64,000 nt of DNA. Source: JANXVR01 sp034667405. Its GTDB lineage: Bacteria > Actinomycetota > UBA4738 > HRBIN12. This document shows, in pieces, positions 8,715-17,539 of the stretch. The number at the start of each line of letters is the position of its first letter. Positions within the stretch are counted from its first letter, which is position 1. The notes beneath the pieces are model-generated. The model was not told where the DNA came from. It searched no databases and was given only the letters and a program-made list of their open reading frames with translations. The position numbers and the translations under genes are program-made. Where the stretch lies: positions 104,807 to 168,806 of the forward strand of contig JAXDJX010000002.1 of NCBI GenBank assembly GCA_034667405.1, read 5' to 3'.

Positions 8715-9950
8715 TCAGACCGCGGGACCCGTATCCAGGACCACGGTCTTCGTGTGGGTCCCGCCGGCGTCGACCCATGTCACGGCCACGTGTTGGCCGG
8801 GCACGTAGGAGTGCAGGACCGTGCCCAGCGTGTCTCTGGAGGTCACCGCCTGTCCGCCGATGGACTGGATGACCGCGGGAGCAGCGATGCCCGCGTCCGC
8901 CGCGGGACTTCCCGGCTCGACGCCCACCACGAGCGCCCCCGAGCTGACGTGAAGCTTGCGTCCGGTCTGTGGGTCGAGCGGTTGCACGGCGACTCCGATG
9001 TGGCCGCGCGGGCCCACCATGATCGGGCAGCAGGCCTCGCCGGATCGGATCCGGTCGACGATGCCCAGTGCCGCTTCCATCGGGATGGCGAACCCTGTTA
9101 TGGGTCCCGAGTTCGAACGGTTGGAGGCCCCGCCGGCCGTGATCATCCCGACGACGTGTCCACTGGTGTCGACCAGCGCGCCGCCTGAATCACCGGGTTG
9201 GATCTGGGCGTTGGTCTGAAGCATCCCGGAGAGGGGTTCCGAACTGCCGCCCGGATCTCCGGCGGTGATGTCTTTGTTCACGCCAGTGATGGAGCCCGAG
9301 ACGACGGTCGGTGTGCCGCCGCGCCCGAGCGCATTGCCGATCCCCAGCACCCGGTCCCCGACGGAGACCGTGGCAGATTCCGCGGGCGTGATGGTGGGAA
9401 GTCCCGAGACTCCCTGGAGTTGCAGCAGCGCAACGTCCCCAGCCGGGTCCACGCCCACGACCGTGGCGACGGAGGTGCCGGGACGACCCTCGATGGAGAC
9501 CTCGATCTTCGTGGCTCCGTTCACGACGTGGTTGTTCGTGAGGATCTCACCGCCGGACGTGAGGATCATGCCGGTCCCCGCGCCGAGCGGCGTGATGCGA
9601 CCGGGGGGCGCTCCGAAGACATGTGCGAACGTGTTGATGTCGACGATGGCCGGATCCACGATGGCGGCGATCGCCCCTACCCGCTTGTCGCCCTCCACCT
9701 GACCGGCCACGGCCGAGCCGGGGCTCCCCGTGGAGTTGGAGTTCACCCTCGCCAGGAGCCAGGCACCCAGAACGGAGTTCACCAAGAGGAACGCGGCGAC
9801 GATCAGCGCGACACGACGACGACGTCCGCCGTGGGCGGGACCGGGAGGGGTACCACCCGGGCCGATCGGAGGAGGCGGCGGGAGTCCGGCGTCAGCACCC
9901 AACCAGGTCATGGGCTGGGTCCGATCGCCGCGAGCGCTGTCGTCTGTCAT
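8715..9950 (-). CDS. membrane-anchored trypsin-like serine protease with PDZ domain (HtrA/DegP-like)
   Basis: Envelope quality-control protease of the HtrA family, about 411 residues. A Pro/Gly-rich cytoplasmic N-terminus precedes one membrane anchor (ALIVAAFLLVNSVLGAWLL, about 50-68). The protease domain carries the triad His in LTNNHVV, Asp in AGDVALLQL and Ser in QPGDSGGAL. A C-terminal PDZ domain starts near residue 310 (GHIGVAVQPLDPQTG). ATG at 9950 is preferred over GTG at 9959 because GAGG lies eight bases before it. In Actinobacteria such proteases process wall or stress proteins outside the membrane. Confidence 0.92.
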   Translation of the reverse strand: MTDDSARGDRTQPMTWLGADAGLPPPPPIGPGGTPPGPAHGGRRRRVALIVAAFLLVNSVLGAWLLARVNSNSTGSPGSAVAGQVEGDKRVGAIAAIVDPAIVDINTFAHVFGAPPGRITPLGAGTGMILTSGGEILTNNHVVNGATKIEVSIEGRPGTSVATVVGVDPAGDVALLQLQGVSGLPTITPAESATVSVGDRVLGIGNALGRGGTPTVVSGSITGVNKDITAGDPGGSSEPLSGMLQTNAQIQPGDSGGALVDTSGHVVGMITAGGASNRSNSGPITGFAIPMEAALGIVDRIRSGEACCPIMVGPRGHIGVAVQPLDPQTGRKLHVSSGALVVGVEPGSPAADAGIAAPAVIQSIGGQAVTSRDTLGTVLHSYVPGQHVAVTWVDAGGTHTKTVVLDTGPAV

Positions 9951-10027
9951 CCCGAACACCTCGGTAGTTCGCCACGATGTCGCGTTCGGTTCTCTGTGCG
10001 CGTCGCTACCGGCGACTCAAACCGCAT

Positions 10028-11212
10028 TCAAACCAGGAGCGTCTCTGAGAAAGGATACGGCGCGAGCACCGTCGAACCCTCGGCGGTTACCAGGATCTCG
10101 TCGCCGAGCTTCACGCCTTCGCGGGCGCCGACCTCACCCATGTAGAGCTCCACGACCAACGTCATGTTCTCCTGGATGACCGTGTCGCCGTTGGCTTGCG
10201 CATCTTGAGGGTGGCACACGCTCGGGCTCTCCTCCTCCAGACCGACACCATGGATCATGGCCTCGTAGCGCTGGGGCACGAAGCTGTCCGGGATCTTCGG
10301 CGCCATCGCGCCGAGTTCGGCGCACGTCAACCCGGGGCGGACCAGTTCGCGCATCCCGACCAGCCACTCGTGTGCCGCGCGGTAGAGATCGCGCTGAGCG
10401 GGAGTGGGGGAGACGTTGCCGCACAGGAACGACCGGGAGACGCAGAAGAAATATCCGCCGATCCCAACCGTGTCGGTATCGACGTAGACCAGGTCGCCCG
10501 CCTCGATCACGCGGTCGGTCGCTTCTGCTCGCCAGGGGTTCGTGTTAGGACCGGAGCACACGGTGTTGGTGGCGAGATATTCGCCGCCGCCGCGCAGCAT
10601 GGTGTCCGACAGGACCGCGACCAGTTCGCGCTCTTTCACACCCGGGATCAGCGCCGCCTCAAGGGCTCCGAGCATCCGGACCACGAGGGCGCCGTTGCGG
10701 TGGAAGAGCGCCACCTCTTGCGGTGTCTTGATCTCTCTCGCTTCTTGCGTGATGGGCGAGGAGTCGACGATCGTGATCCCGGCTTGCTGAAGGGCGAGCA
10801 ACGCCGGTGCGGTGATGCGGTCGACGGCCACGCGGTCGCCCGACACGCCCAGTTCCCGGATGGCGCCGATGGTTTCCTTCGCCCAGATCGCCGCTTCCGC
10901 GGCCGCGTCGTCGAAGAACTCCACCTGGTGCATCGGCCTCACGTCCTGCGCCTGTGCGCGCGACCGATGCACCGAGTTCGCGTGTTCGAACAGGATGGGC
11001 ACCCCTTCTGCGGGCACCACGGCGCAGCGGGCGAACGTGCTCATCGTCCAGACCGGCATGGCGGACGCGCCGGTCGCATACCGGATGTTGGGTTCGTTGG
11101 TGAGGAAACAGACCTCCACGCTGTGCGAGCGCATCGATGCCTGGAGGCGGGCGATCCGTTCGTCGCGGAGTTGCACGGTGTCGATGCCGGGGATGGTGAC
11201 GGCTGCGGTCAT
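10028..11212 (-). CDS. M24 (pita-bread) family protein, DddP-like, with two metal ligands replaced
   Basis: 394 residues: creatinase N-terminal domain (about 15-165) plus M24 domain. Overall wording (NIRYATGAS, VCSGPNTNPWRAEATDRVIEAGDLVYVDTD, QRYEAMIHGVGLEEE) is closest, from memory, to DddP, the DMSP lyase of the M24 fold, rather than to ordinary Xaa-Pro peptidases. Of the usual metal ligands, Asp247 (with Asp245), His321 and Glu355 remain. The second Asp is Cys257 (GYFFCVSRS) and the last Glu is Gly370 (VKLGDEI). A full two-metal site is therefore unlikely, and a creatinase-like metal-free or altered reaction is possible. TAGACT ends eight bases before the ATG. Confidence 0.8.
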   Translation of the reverse strand: MTAAVTIPGIDTVQLRDERIARLQASMRSHSVEVCFLTNEPNIRYATGASAMPVWTMSTFARCAVVPAEGVPILFEHANSVHRSRAQAQDVRPMHQVEFFDDAAAEAAIWAKETIGAIRELGVSGDRVAVDRITAPALLALQQAGITIVDSSPITQEAREIKTPQEVALFHRNGALVVRMLGALEAALIPGVKERELVAVLSDTMLRGGGEYLATNTVCSGPNTNPWRAEATDRVIEAGDLVYVDTDTVGIGGYFFCVSRSFLCGNVSPTPAQRDLYRAAHEWLVGMRELVRPGLTCAELGAMAPKIPDSFVPQRYEAMIHGVGLEEESPSVCHPQDAQANGDTVIQENMTLVVELYMGEVGAREGVKLGDEILVTAEGSTVLAPYPFSETLLV

Positions 11213-11256
11213 GGAGACGGAGTCTAGGGCCGCGCCGGGCGTGGCATCATCCCGCC

Positions 11257-12045
11257 ATGGCGACCGCGCTTCCGCTCATCTTGCTGCCCCCGTCCGAGGG
11301 CAAGGCCGGGGGTGGGAGCGGTCCGCCGTGGTCGCCCGGTTCCCTGTCCCTGGAACTCGACGCACAGCGCGAGCGGGTCCTGACCGCGCTCGGCGCGGCG
11401 ATGCGCGGTGCCGAGGCCGCGCGCTCGAAGCTCCTGGGCGTGAAGGGGACCGCGCTCGCCGCGGCCACGGCGGCGAACCGCGCCGCTCGCTCCGCACCGA
11501 CCCTTCCAGCGATCGAGCGCTACACCGGCGTGCTCTACGACGCCCTGGACCATCGTTCCCTCACCGCCACGGACCGTAGACGCCTGAACGCGAGTGTCCT
11601 GATCATCTCCGGGCTCTGGGGCGCCGTCGCTCCGGCCGACCCCATCTCCGACTACAAGCTGAAGATGGGTGTCGCGCTTCCACGTTTGGGCAAGCTCTCC
11701 TCGTGGTGGCGCGATGACCTCTCGGCCGCGGTGGCAGAGAGAGCCGGAAAACGCACCATCTGGAACCTGCTGCCGAACGAACACGCGGCCGCCTGGGCCG
11801 CGCCGCAGGGCCGAGAGCAGACCACCCTTCGGTTCCTGGAACGGCGTGCAGATGGGTCGCTCAGCGCGGTCTCCCATTGGAACAAGTACCTGAAGGGCGC
11901 GCTGGTCCGCTACCTGCTCGCGAACCCGGCTGCCGGGCCGGATGACCTCAGGAAGTGGAAACACCCGTCGGGGTTCCGGCTCGATCCGTCCCTGACCGAA
12001 CAACAGGGTGATGTGACCGTGCTCTCGTTGGTGCTGCGAGGCTAG
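11257..12045 (+). CDS. yaaA: YaaA family peroxide-stress protein
   Basis: 262 residues of the YaaA (DUF328/UPF0246) family. Diagnostic pieces are LLPPSEGKAGGG at the N-terminus, ERYTGVLYDALD in the middle, ISGLWGAVAPADPISDYKLKMG and WNLLPNEH. In E. coli YaaA lowers free iron and protects DNA from Fenton damage during peroxide stress, and it carries a DNA-binding helix-hairpin-helix-like element. It is transcribed alone, divergent from the DddP-like gene with 44 bp between them. Confidence 0.9.
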   Translation: MATALPLILLPPSEGKAGGGSGPPWSPGSLSLELDAQRERVLTALGAAMRGAEAARSKLLGVKGTALAAATAANRAARSAPTLPAIERYTGVLYDALDHRSLTATDRRRLNASVLIISGLWGAVAPADPISDYKLKMGVALPRLGKLSSWWRDDLSAAVAERAGKRTIWNLLPNEHAAAWAAPQGREQTTLRFLERRADGSLSAVSHWNKYLKGALVRYLLANPAAGPDDLRKWKHPSGFRLDPSLTEQQGDVTVLSLVLRG

Positions 12046-12049
12046 TCGG

Positions 12050-12697
12050 TCAACCGGTGTCGTCGCGCGGGTCCAGGATCCTCGCGGGAACACCGACCGC
12101 CGTCCGGTTCGGCGGGACATCGCGGATCACCGCCGCCCCGGCCCCGATCACCGCCCAATCCCCGATCTGCAAGCCTTGGATGATCGAGGCGCCGGTCCCG
12201 ACGTCCGCACCCTTGCCGATGTGAACGGCACCCGAGATGTGGGCGCCCGGCGCCACGGTGACCAGGTCGCCGATCACCGCGTCGTGGCCGACCGTGCAGC
12301 CGAAGTTGATGAGGGCGTGCGCGCCGACGCGGATGTCGGTAGTCAGCACCGCGCCGGGACAGACGATGGTCCCCTCGCCGAACTCCACGCGCGGACCTAC
12401 CGAGGCCGCGGGGTGGATCAGCGTTGGGAATGTTCGTGCACCGAACCCGGCGATCCGATCGATCACCCTGGCTCGCACCGGCGTCGCACCGATCCCGGTA
12501 GCGACCGCAACATCGGCGTGTTCCGCGAGCCAGTCGAGTGGTCGCAGCACGGGGAGCCCATGAACCGTCTCCGGTCCCTGTGCGTCCTCGATGAACCCCA
12601 GCACGTTCCACGGTTCGCCCGCCGCGACGAGCGCTTCGACGATCGCATGGATCTCCCGCGCCTGGCCTCCGGTTCCTACGATCACCAGGTCGGTCAC
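12050..12697 (-). CDS. NeuD/PglD-type sugar O/N-acyltransferase
   Basis: 215 residues: an N-terminal Rossmann-like domain (LVIVGTGGQAREIHAIVEAL) and a C-terminal left-handed beta-helix of hexapeptide repeats (GACVL-type turns from about 95 to 205). The catalytic histidine is likely that of GCTVGHDAVIGD. PglD-like enzymes acetylate an amino sugar nucleotide before a PglC-type transferase moves the sugar to undecaprenyl phosphate. It starts with GTG overlapping the stop of the PglC-like gene, consistent with joint function. An upstream extension to 12904 was rejected because it lies antisense-like within the neighbour. Confidence 0.88.
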   Translation of the reverse strand: MTDLVIVGTGGQAREIHAIVEALVAAGEPWNVLGFIEDAQGPETVHGLPVLRPLDWLAEHADVAVATGIGATPVRARVIDRIAGFGARTFPTLIHPAASVGPRVEFGEGTIVCPGAVLTTDIRVGAHALINFGCTVGHDAVIGDLVTVAPGAHISGAVHIGKGADVGTGASIIQGLQIGDWAVIGAGAAVIRDVPPNRTAVGVPARILDPRDDTG

Positions 12698-13317
12698 GAG
12701 GTGGTTCCGTTCGTCTGTTCGCCGGTGAAGGGGGGCATGGTGGCGTGGCCCTCGGCACTCACGCCGGCGCCGCGCACCACCTGTGCGAGCGTGCGGCCCA
12801 GGATCTTCACGTCCAACCCGACGCTCCAGTGGTCCACGTACCAGACATCCAGGGCGAACTTCTCCTCCCACGTGAGCGCGTTCCGCCCGTTCACCTGCGC
12901 CCACCCCGTGATCCCCGGGCGAACCAGATGCCGCCTCGACTGTTCGGGCGAGTACCGGTCCAGATACTCGGGCAGGAGCGGCCGCGGGCCGACCAGGCTC
13001 ATGTCACCTTTCAATACGTTGAACAGCTCCGGGAGTTCGTCGAGGCTGGTTCGACGGAGGAATCGTCCGAGGTCGGTGAGGCGCGCCGAGTCCGGGAGCC
13101 GCTCCCCCTCGTCGTCGCGCGCGTCGGTCATCGTGCGGAACTTCACGACGGGGAAGGTGCGTCCGTGCAGGCCCGATCGCGGCTGCGAGAACACGGCCGG
13201 CGATCCCATCCGGAGCCGGATCTGTGTCCAGATGATGGCCATCGGCACGGCGAGGACGGCGATCCCTGCGACCGATCCGCACACGTCCAGGGTTCGCTTG
13301 AGGAGGGCCGAGCGCAT
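12694..13317 (-). CDS. PglC/WcaJ-type phosphoglycosyl transferase (bacterial sugar transferase)
   Basis: 207-residue monotopic phosphoglycosyl transferase that transfers a sugar phosphate from a UDP-sugar to undecaprenyl phosphate, the first membrane step of glycan assembly. One re-entrant N-terminal helix (VCGSVAGIAVLAVPMAII) is followed by FPVVKFRTM, the catalytic Asp-Glu dyad in SLDELPELFNVLKGDMSLVGPRP and VRPGITGWAQVNGRN. The length matches the small PglC type, not the long WbaP type. TAGGCT (13329-13324) lies six bases before the ATG, indicating a leaderless start. It is coupled to the PglD-like gene. Confidence 0.92.
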   Translation of the reverse strand: MRSALLKRTLDVCGSVAGIAVLAVPMAIIWTQIRLRMGSPAVFSQPRSGLHGRTFPVVKFRTMTDARDDEGERLPDSARLTDLGRFLRRTSLDELPELFNVLKGDMSLVGPRPLLPEYLDRYSPEQSRRHLVRPGITGWAQVNGRNALTWEEKFALDVWYVDHWSVGLDVKILGRTLAQVVRGAGVSAEGHATMPPFTGEQTNGTTS

Positions 13318-13326
13318 GCGGGGAGC

Positions 13327-14499
13327 CTACCCCGCCGTGGAGAGGCCGGGCGCAACCGGTGATGTCTGCGACGTTCCCGCCGTGAGACCACGGATCACCA
13401 GTGCTGTCAAGACCACGAGCCGCGCCACCGACGCCACCTTCACCGCAGGGTCGGACGGACTGTTGTAGAGGAACGTGCCGATGACCGCCGAGGCGGCACA
13501 GACGATGAACGTCCCGGTCAGCAGCACCGCCGGGTGGTCGTCGTCGATCGCCGCAACTGCTGCCCACGGCAGTAGCCACATCACATATTGCGCCGAGAAC
13601 AACGGAGACAAGAGAAGGAGGGCGGCAACGGCGGTGAAGGCCGGCGCACCCGCGACGTCCTCTTGCCGGCGAGCCGCCCGCCGCCACACGCAGATCAGCA
13701 CGCCGAGCAGTACCAACCCGAGCACGAACTTGGCCCAGCCCGGCGCGGTCCCCACGCGACCGGCGCCGGCCTCCTCGCGGACGCCGCCGCCTCCGATGAC
13801 CCACACCAGGGAGCCGACGGTGCTCCCCACCTCCCAACCGCGCGCTCCCCGGAACGTCAGCACCTGCGACGGTGCGCCGAACCCACCCCACACGATCCAT
13901 CCGAGCGCTCCAGACGCCACCACGGCGACGAACGACCAGAGCGCACGGGCCCGTCCTCGGAGCCAGAGTCCGGGCAGGATCACCAGCGGCCACACCTTCA
14001 TCAGCACCGCGAGTCCGAGCGTGACGCCTGCCGGACCCGGCCGCGCCCGGCGCAGGAGCACGAACGCCCACATAGCGAACGCCACCGGCACCAGGTCGAT
14101 CCGCTTCAGCTCCAAGATCAAGATCGGTAGCCCGACCGCCAGGTAGAAGAGGCCACCGCGCCGGCCCCATCCGGTCCGGACAGCTCCCCACGTGGCTAGG
14201 TCCGCGACGATCTCGAGCACCGCCAATCGAACGGCCGCGCTGAGGATCCCCCCGCCGAACAGTCCTTTGATCAACAGGACTTCGAGCGGTGCGTACTCCA
14301 CGCGGTAGTCGCGCCACGGCGTGCCACCCTGGCGGGCGAGCGTATGGAACCGGAACACGTCGGGACCACCGGCGTTGCCTCGACGAACCTCGACCAACCA
14401 CAACACCAGCACGAACAGACGCAGGCCGATGAGCGCGGCGGTGAAGAGCGTTTCGCGGTGGAGGCCGCGTAGCTCGGACGGCGTCTTCGGTTTTTCCAC
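13327..14499 (-). CDS. polytopic GT87-like (DUF2029) polyprenol-sugar glycosyltransferase
   Basis: 390 residues with about nine or ten hydrophobic helices. The outer-face loop with acidic residues near the N-terminus (DVFRFHTLARQGGTPWRDYRVEYAPLEV) and GVTLGLAVLMKVWPLVILPGLWLRGR are typical of DUF2029/GT87 mannosyltransferases using polyprenyl-phosphate sugars. It starts at GTG 14499, six bases after TAGCGT (14511-14506). Together with the two genes downstream it suggests synthesis of a lipid-linked surface glycan. The sugar and acceptor are not predictable. Confidence 0.8.
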   Translation of the reverse strand: MEKPKTPSELRGLHRETLFTAALIGLRLFVLVLWLVEVRRGNAGGPDVFRFHTLARQGGTPWRDYRVEYAPLEVLLIKGLFGGGILSAAVRLAVLEIVADLATWGAVRTGWGRRGGLFYLAVGLPILILELKRIDLVPVAFAMWAFVLLRRARPGPAGVTLGLAVLMKVWPLVILPGLWLRGRARALWSFVAVVASGALGWIVWGGFGAPSQVLTFRGARGWEVGSTVGSLVWVIGGGGVREEAGAGRVGTAPGWAKFVLGLVLLGVLICVWRRAARRQEDVAGAPAFTAVAALLLLSPLFSAQYVMWLLPWAAVAAIDDDHPAVLLTGTFIVCAASAVIGTFLYNSPSDPAVKVASVARLVVLTALVIRGLTAGTSQTSPVAPGLSTAG

Positions 14500-14584
14500 C
14501 CGCCGACGCTACCCCGAGCGAACGCCCGCAACCCGGAACCTGTCCCTACCAGCAGACGGTCCCCACCCCGATACCCTTCGCGGG

Positions 14585-16576
14585 ATGACCGACCGCCTTC
14601 GTCTCGTTCTGGCCAGCTTCCTCATGCTGTTCACGGAACTGATCCTGATCCGGTGGTCGGGCGCGAACATCGTTTTCCTCTCCTACTTCTCGAATTTCGT
14701 GTTGTTGGGCAGCTTCCTGGGGATCGGTGTCGGATTCCTGCGCGCGAGATCGAAGGTCGACCTGTTCCGCGCGGCGCCGGTGGTCATGGCGTTCTTCATC
14801 GCGTTCGTCCTGAAGTTTCCGGTGGTGATCGATCGATCCGGATCGACGCTCGTGTTCTTTGGTTCGCTCACAGAACGTGGATTGCCGATGTGGGTCATGC
14901 TGCCGATCGTCTTCTCTGCGGTCGCGTTGATCATGGCCTGCATCGCCCAAGGCGTTGGGCGGCTGTTCGGACGGTTCGAACCGCTGGAGGCGTACCGGCT
15001 GGACATCCTAGGGAGCGTCCTGGGGATCGCGGCGTTCTCCCTTCTGTCGTTCTTGGGGACGACGCCGGTCGTGTGGGGAACGGTGATGGCCATCGTGTTC
15101 GTGCTGGCGATGGGCCGGCGACCGGCGCTGCTCTCCGCGTTGGCCCTGGTCGCCGTGGTCATGATGCTGGCGGTGGGGTCGAGCGGCGACCTCACCAGGT
15201 GGTCGCCGTACTACAAGATCACTGCCCTTCCCTTCGGGGTCGAGGGCCACCTCGCGTACCAGGTGAGCGTCAATGGCATCCCACATCAGACCATCCTCGA
15301 TGCGGCCGAACGTGTGAAGCTCGAGCCAACGTACGGACTGCCGTATGTGCGCGCGACGAACAACCCCTTGCGAAGCGTCCTCATCGTCGGTGCGGGAACC
15401 GGGAGCGATGTCGCGATCGCGCTCAACGCGGGCGCACAACATGTCGACGCCGTGGAGATCGATCCGGAGCTGCTCCAGCTCGGGCGGGACCTCCACCCCG
15501 ATCAGCCCTATCAAGACCCGAGGGTGACGGCGATCGTGAACGATGGCCGCGCCTACCTGGAACGCACGACGAAGACCTACGACCTCATCCTGTTCGCATT
15601 GCCGGATTCGCTCACGTTGGTGAGCGGGCAGTCCGCGCTTCGGCTGGAGAGCTACCTGTTCACGAAGGAGGCAATGGCTTCCGCCGCAGCGCATCTGAAC
15701 CCGGGTGGTTCGTTCGGGATGTACAACTATTACCGCGAGCTGTGGCTCCTGGACCGGCTCGCGGGAACGCTCCAAGAGGTGTACGGGCGTGCGCCCTGCG
15801 TGGACACGACCGGCGCGGGTGGATACATCGGTGGCTTCTCGGTGCTCATGGATTCCAAGGACGCGGGAGCGCTCACGTGCGACCAGACCTGGACCCCCGG
15901 CGAACGCGTCGTGCCCGCGCCGGCCACCGACGACCACCCGTTCGTCTACCTGCGAACCCGCACCATCCCGGGGCTCTATCTCCTGGTGTTGGGCCTGGTG
16001 CTGCTGGCGGCCGTGGTCCTGGTTCGTGTGGCAGGTGGACCGCTCGGTGCGATGCGGACATACCTCGATCTCTTCTTCATGGGTGTCGCCTTCTTGCTCC
16101 TGGAAACGAAGAACGTGGTGCAATTCGCGCTGTTGTTCGGCACCACATGGTTCGTGAACGCGTTGGTGTTCGGGGGCATCCTGCTGACGGTGTTGGCGGC
16201 CGTCGAGACGGCGAAGCGTGTTCGTCTCCGCAGGACGTGGCTGCTCTGGCTGGGTCTTGCGGTCGCCATCAGTGTCGCATGGCTGGTGCCCGCCCACTCC
16301 TTGCTGTCGCTCACGTTGATACCCAGGTTCGTCGCGGCGGTCGCGCTCGCATTCGCCCCCGTCTACCTCGCGAACCTCATCTTCGCCGACCGCTTCCGAT
16401 CGGTGGGGGAATCCACCGTGGCATTCGGCGCCAATCTGTTAGGCGCGATGGTAGGCGGCGTTGTCGAGTACCTCTCGCTACTGATCGGCTACCGGTCGCT
16501 CCTGTCAGTGGCGGCCGGGGTCTACGCGCTTGCGTTCATGTTCGGCAGGGTTCACCTCACCGTCGCCGAGGCGTAG
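14585..16576 (+). CDS. membrane-embedded spermidine-synthase-like methyltransferase-fold protein
   Basis: 663 residues. An N-terminal bundle of about seven helices (1-210) is followed by a soluble class I SAM-fold domain (about 260-460) with motif I SVLIVGAGTGSDVAIAL, acidic motif II DAVEIDPELLQLG and motif post-I ILFALPDSLTLVSGQSALR, and a C-terminal group of about six helices (480-660). The motifs resemble aminopropyltransferases such as SpeE, but with membrane domains on both sides the substrate may be lipid-linked. TACCCT (14572-14577) lies seven bases before the ATG. It is divergent from the GT87-like gene, 85 bp apart. Confidence 0.82.
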   Translation: MTDRLRLVLASFLMLFTELILIRWSGANIVFLSYFSNFVLLGSFLGIGVGFLRARSKVDLFRAAPVVMAFFIAFVLKFPVVIDRSGSTLVFFGSLTERGLPMWVMLPIVFSAVALIMACIAQGVGRLFGRFEPLEAYRLDILGSVLGIAAFSLLSFLGTTPVVWGTVMAIVFVLAMGRRPALLSALALVAVVMMLAVGSSGDLTRWSPYYKITALPFGVEGHLAYQVSVNGIPHQTILDAAERVKLEPTYGLPYVRATNNPLRSVLIVGAGTGSDVAIALNAGAQHVDAVEIDPELLQLGRDLHPDQPYQDPRVTAIVNDGRAYLERTTKTYDLILFALPDSLTLVSGQSALRLESYLFTKEAMASAAAHLNPGGSFGMYNYYRELWLLDRLAGTLQEVYGRAPCVDTTGAGGYIGGFSVLMDSKDAGALTCDQTWTPGERVVPAPATDDHPFVYLRTRTIPGLYLLVLGLVLLAAVVLVRVAGGPLGAMRTYLDLFFMGVAFLLLETKNVVQFALLFGTTWFVNALVFGGILLTVLAAVETAKRVRLRRTWLLWLGLAVAISVAWLVPAHSLLSLTLIPRFVAAVALAFAPVYLANLIFADRFRSVGESTVAFGANLLGAMVGGVVEYLSLLIGYRSLLSVAAGVYALAFMFGRVHLTVAEA

Positions 16577-16612
16577 GGCTGTAGGCTTCGCCCACCGGAC
16601 CCGGGAGTCGAC

Positions 16613-17539
16613 GTGGCAGTCATCACCATCGAAGGTCTGCGCAAGGAATACCGGCGTTTCCGCCGGCCCTCCACCGTCGCGGTGGATGGGCTGGACCTCG
16701 AGGTCCCCGAAGGCGGCGTGTTCGGCTTCCTGGGACCCAACGGCGCGGGCAAGACCACCACCATCCGATGTCTGCTGGGGCTGGTCCATCCGAGCGTCGG
16801 GAACGTGCAGCTGCTGGGCGCCGATGTGCCGCACGCTCTTCCCCAGGTGATCGGCCGGGTCGGTTCTATCGTGGAGAGCCCCGCACTGTTCCCGCGGTTC
16901 AGCGGACGGCGGAACCTGGAGATCCTGGGGAGGATCCAGGGTGTGGGCCCCGTCGCGGTCGCCGACTCCCTGGCCCGTGTGGGCCTGGCCGAGCGCGGCG
17001 ACGACATGGTGAAAACGTATTCCCTGGGGATGAAGCAACGGCTGGGGATCGCGGCTGCGTTGCTGAAAGACCCCGCCATCCTCATCCTGGACGAGCCGGC
17101 GAACGGGCTGGACCCTGCGGGCATCGTCGAGGTTCGCGGTCTGTTGAAGTCCCTCGGTGCCGAGGGGCGAACGGTCTTCGTGTCAAGCCACATCCTCTCG
17201 GAGGTCGAGCAGACGGCCGACCGCGTAGCCATCCTCGCGCGCGGCAGGTGCGTCGCGACCGGACCCGTACACGAAGTCTTGGCCAGTAGCGGCGGCGAGG
17301 GGATGGTTGCGCGGGTTGAAGATCTGGCCGCCGGAGAACGGACGCTGCGCGCGGCGGGGATGCCCGCGACCGTAGACGCCGACGTTCTGCGGATCTCGGT
17401 GCCGGCATCGGAAGGAGCCGCCATCACCCGCACGCTCGCCGCGGCAGGTCTCTACGTCAGCGAACTCCGACCGGACGAAGTGGACCTGGAAACGGTGTTC
17501 CTGGAACTCACCAAAGGCGACTCGGGGGATGTTCGATGA
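16613..17539 (+). CDS. ABC transporter ATP-binding protein
   Basis: 308 residues. Walker A is GPNGAGKTTTIRCLLG (about 42), the signature is YSLGMKQRLGIAAAL, Walker B AILILDEPANGLDP, and the switch histidine is in SSHILSEVEQ. The C-terminal 80 residues match the DUF4162-like tail of ABC-2 exporter ATPases. It starts with GTG after a GGGAG site; TAGGCT (16582-16587) is the likely -10. Its stop overlaps the permease start (ATGA), so the two form one exporter. Cargo unknown. Confidence 0.93.
   Translation: MAVITIEGLRKEYRRFRRPSTVAVDGLDLEVPEGGVFGFLGPNGAGKTTTIRCLLGLVHPSVGNVQLLGADVPHALPQVIGRVGSIVESPALFPRFSGRRNLEILGRIQGVGPVAVADSLARVGLAERGDDMVKTYSLGMKQRLGIAAALLKDPAILILDEPANGLDPAGIVEVRGLLKSLGAEGRTVFVSSHILSEVEQTADRVAILARGRCVATGPVHEVLASSGGEGMVARVEDLAAGERTLRAAGMPATVDADVLRISVPASEGAAITRTLAAAGLYVSELRPDEVDLETVFLELTKGDSGDVR

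Noticed and set aside
15008..16297. 429-codon minus-strand frame across the SpeE-like gene
   Set aside because: Fully antisense to a protein with clear membrane and SAM motifs; composition is Gln/Arg/His-rich shadow.
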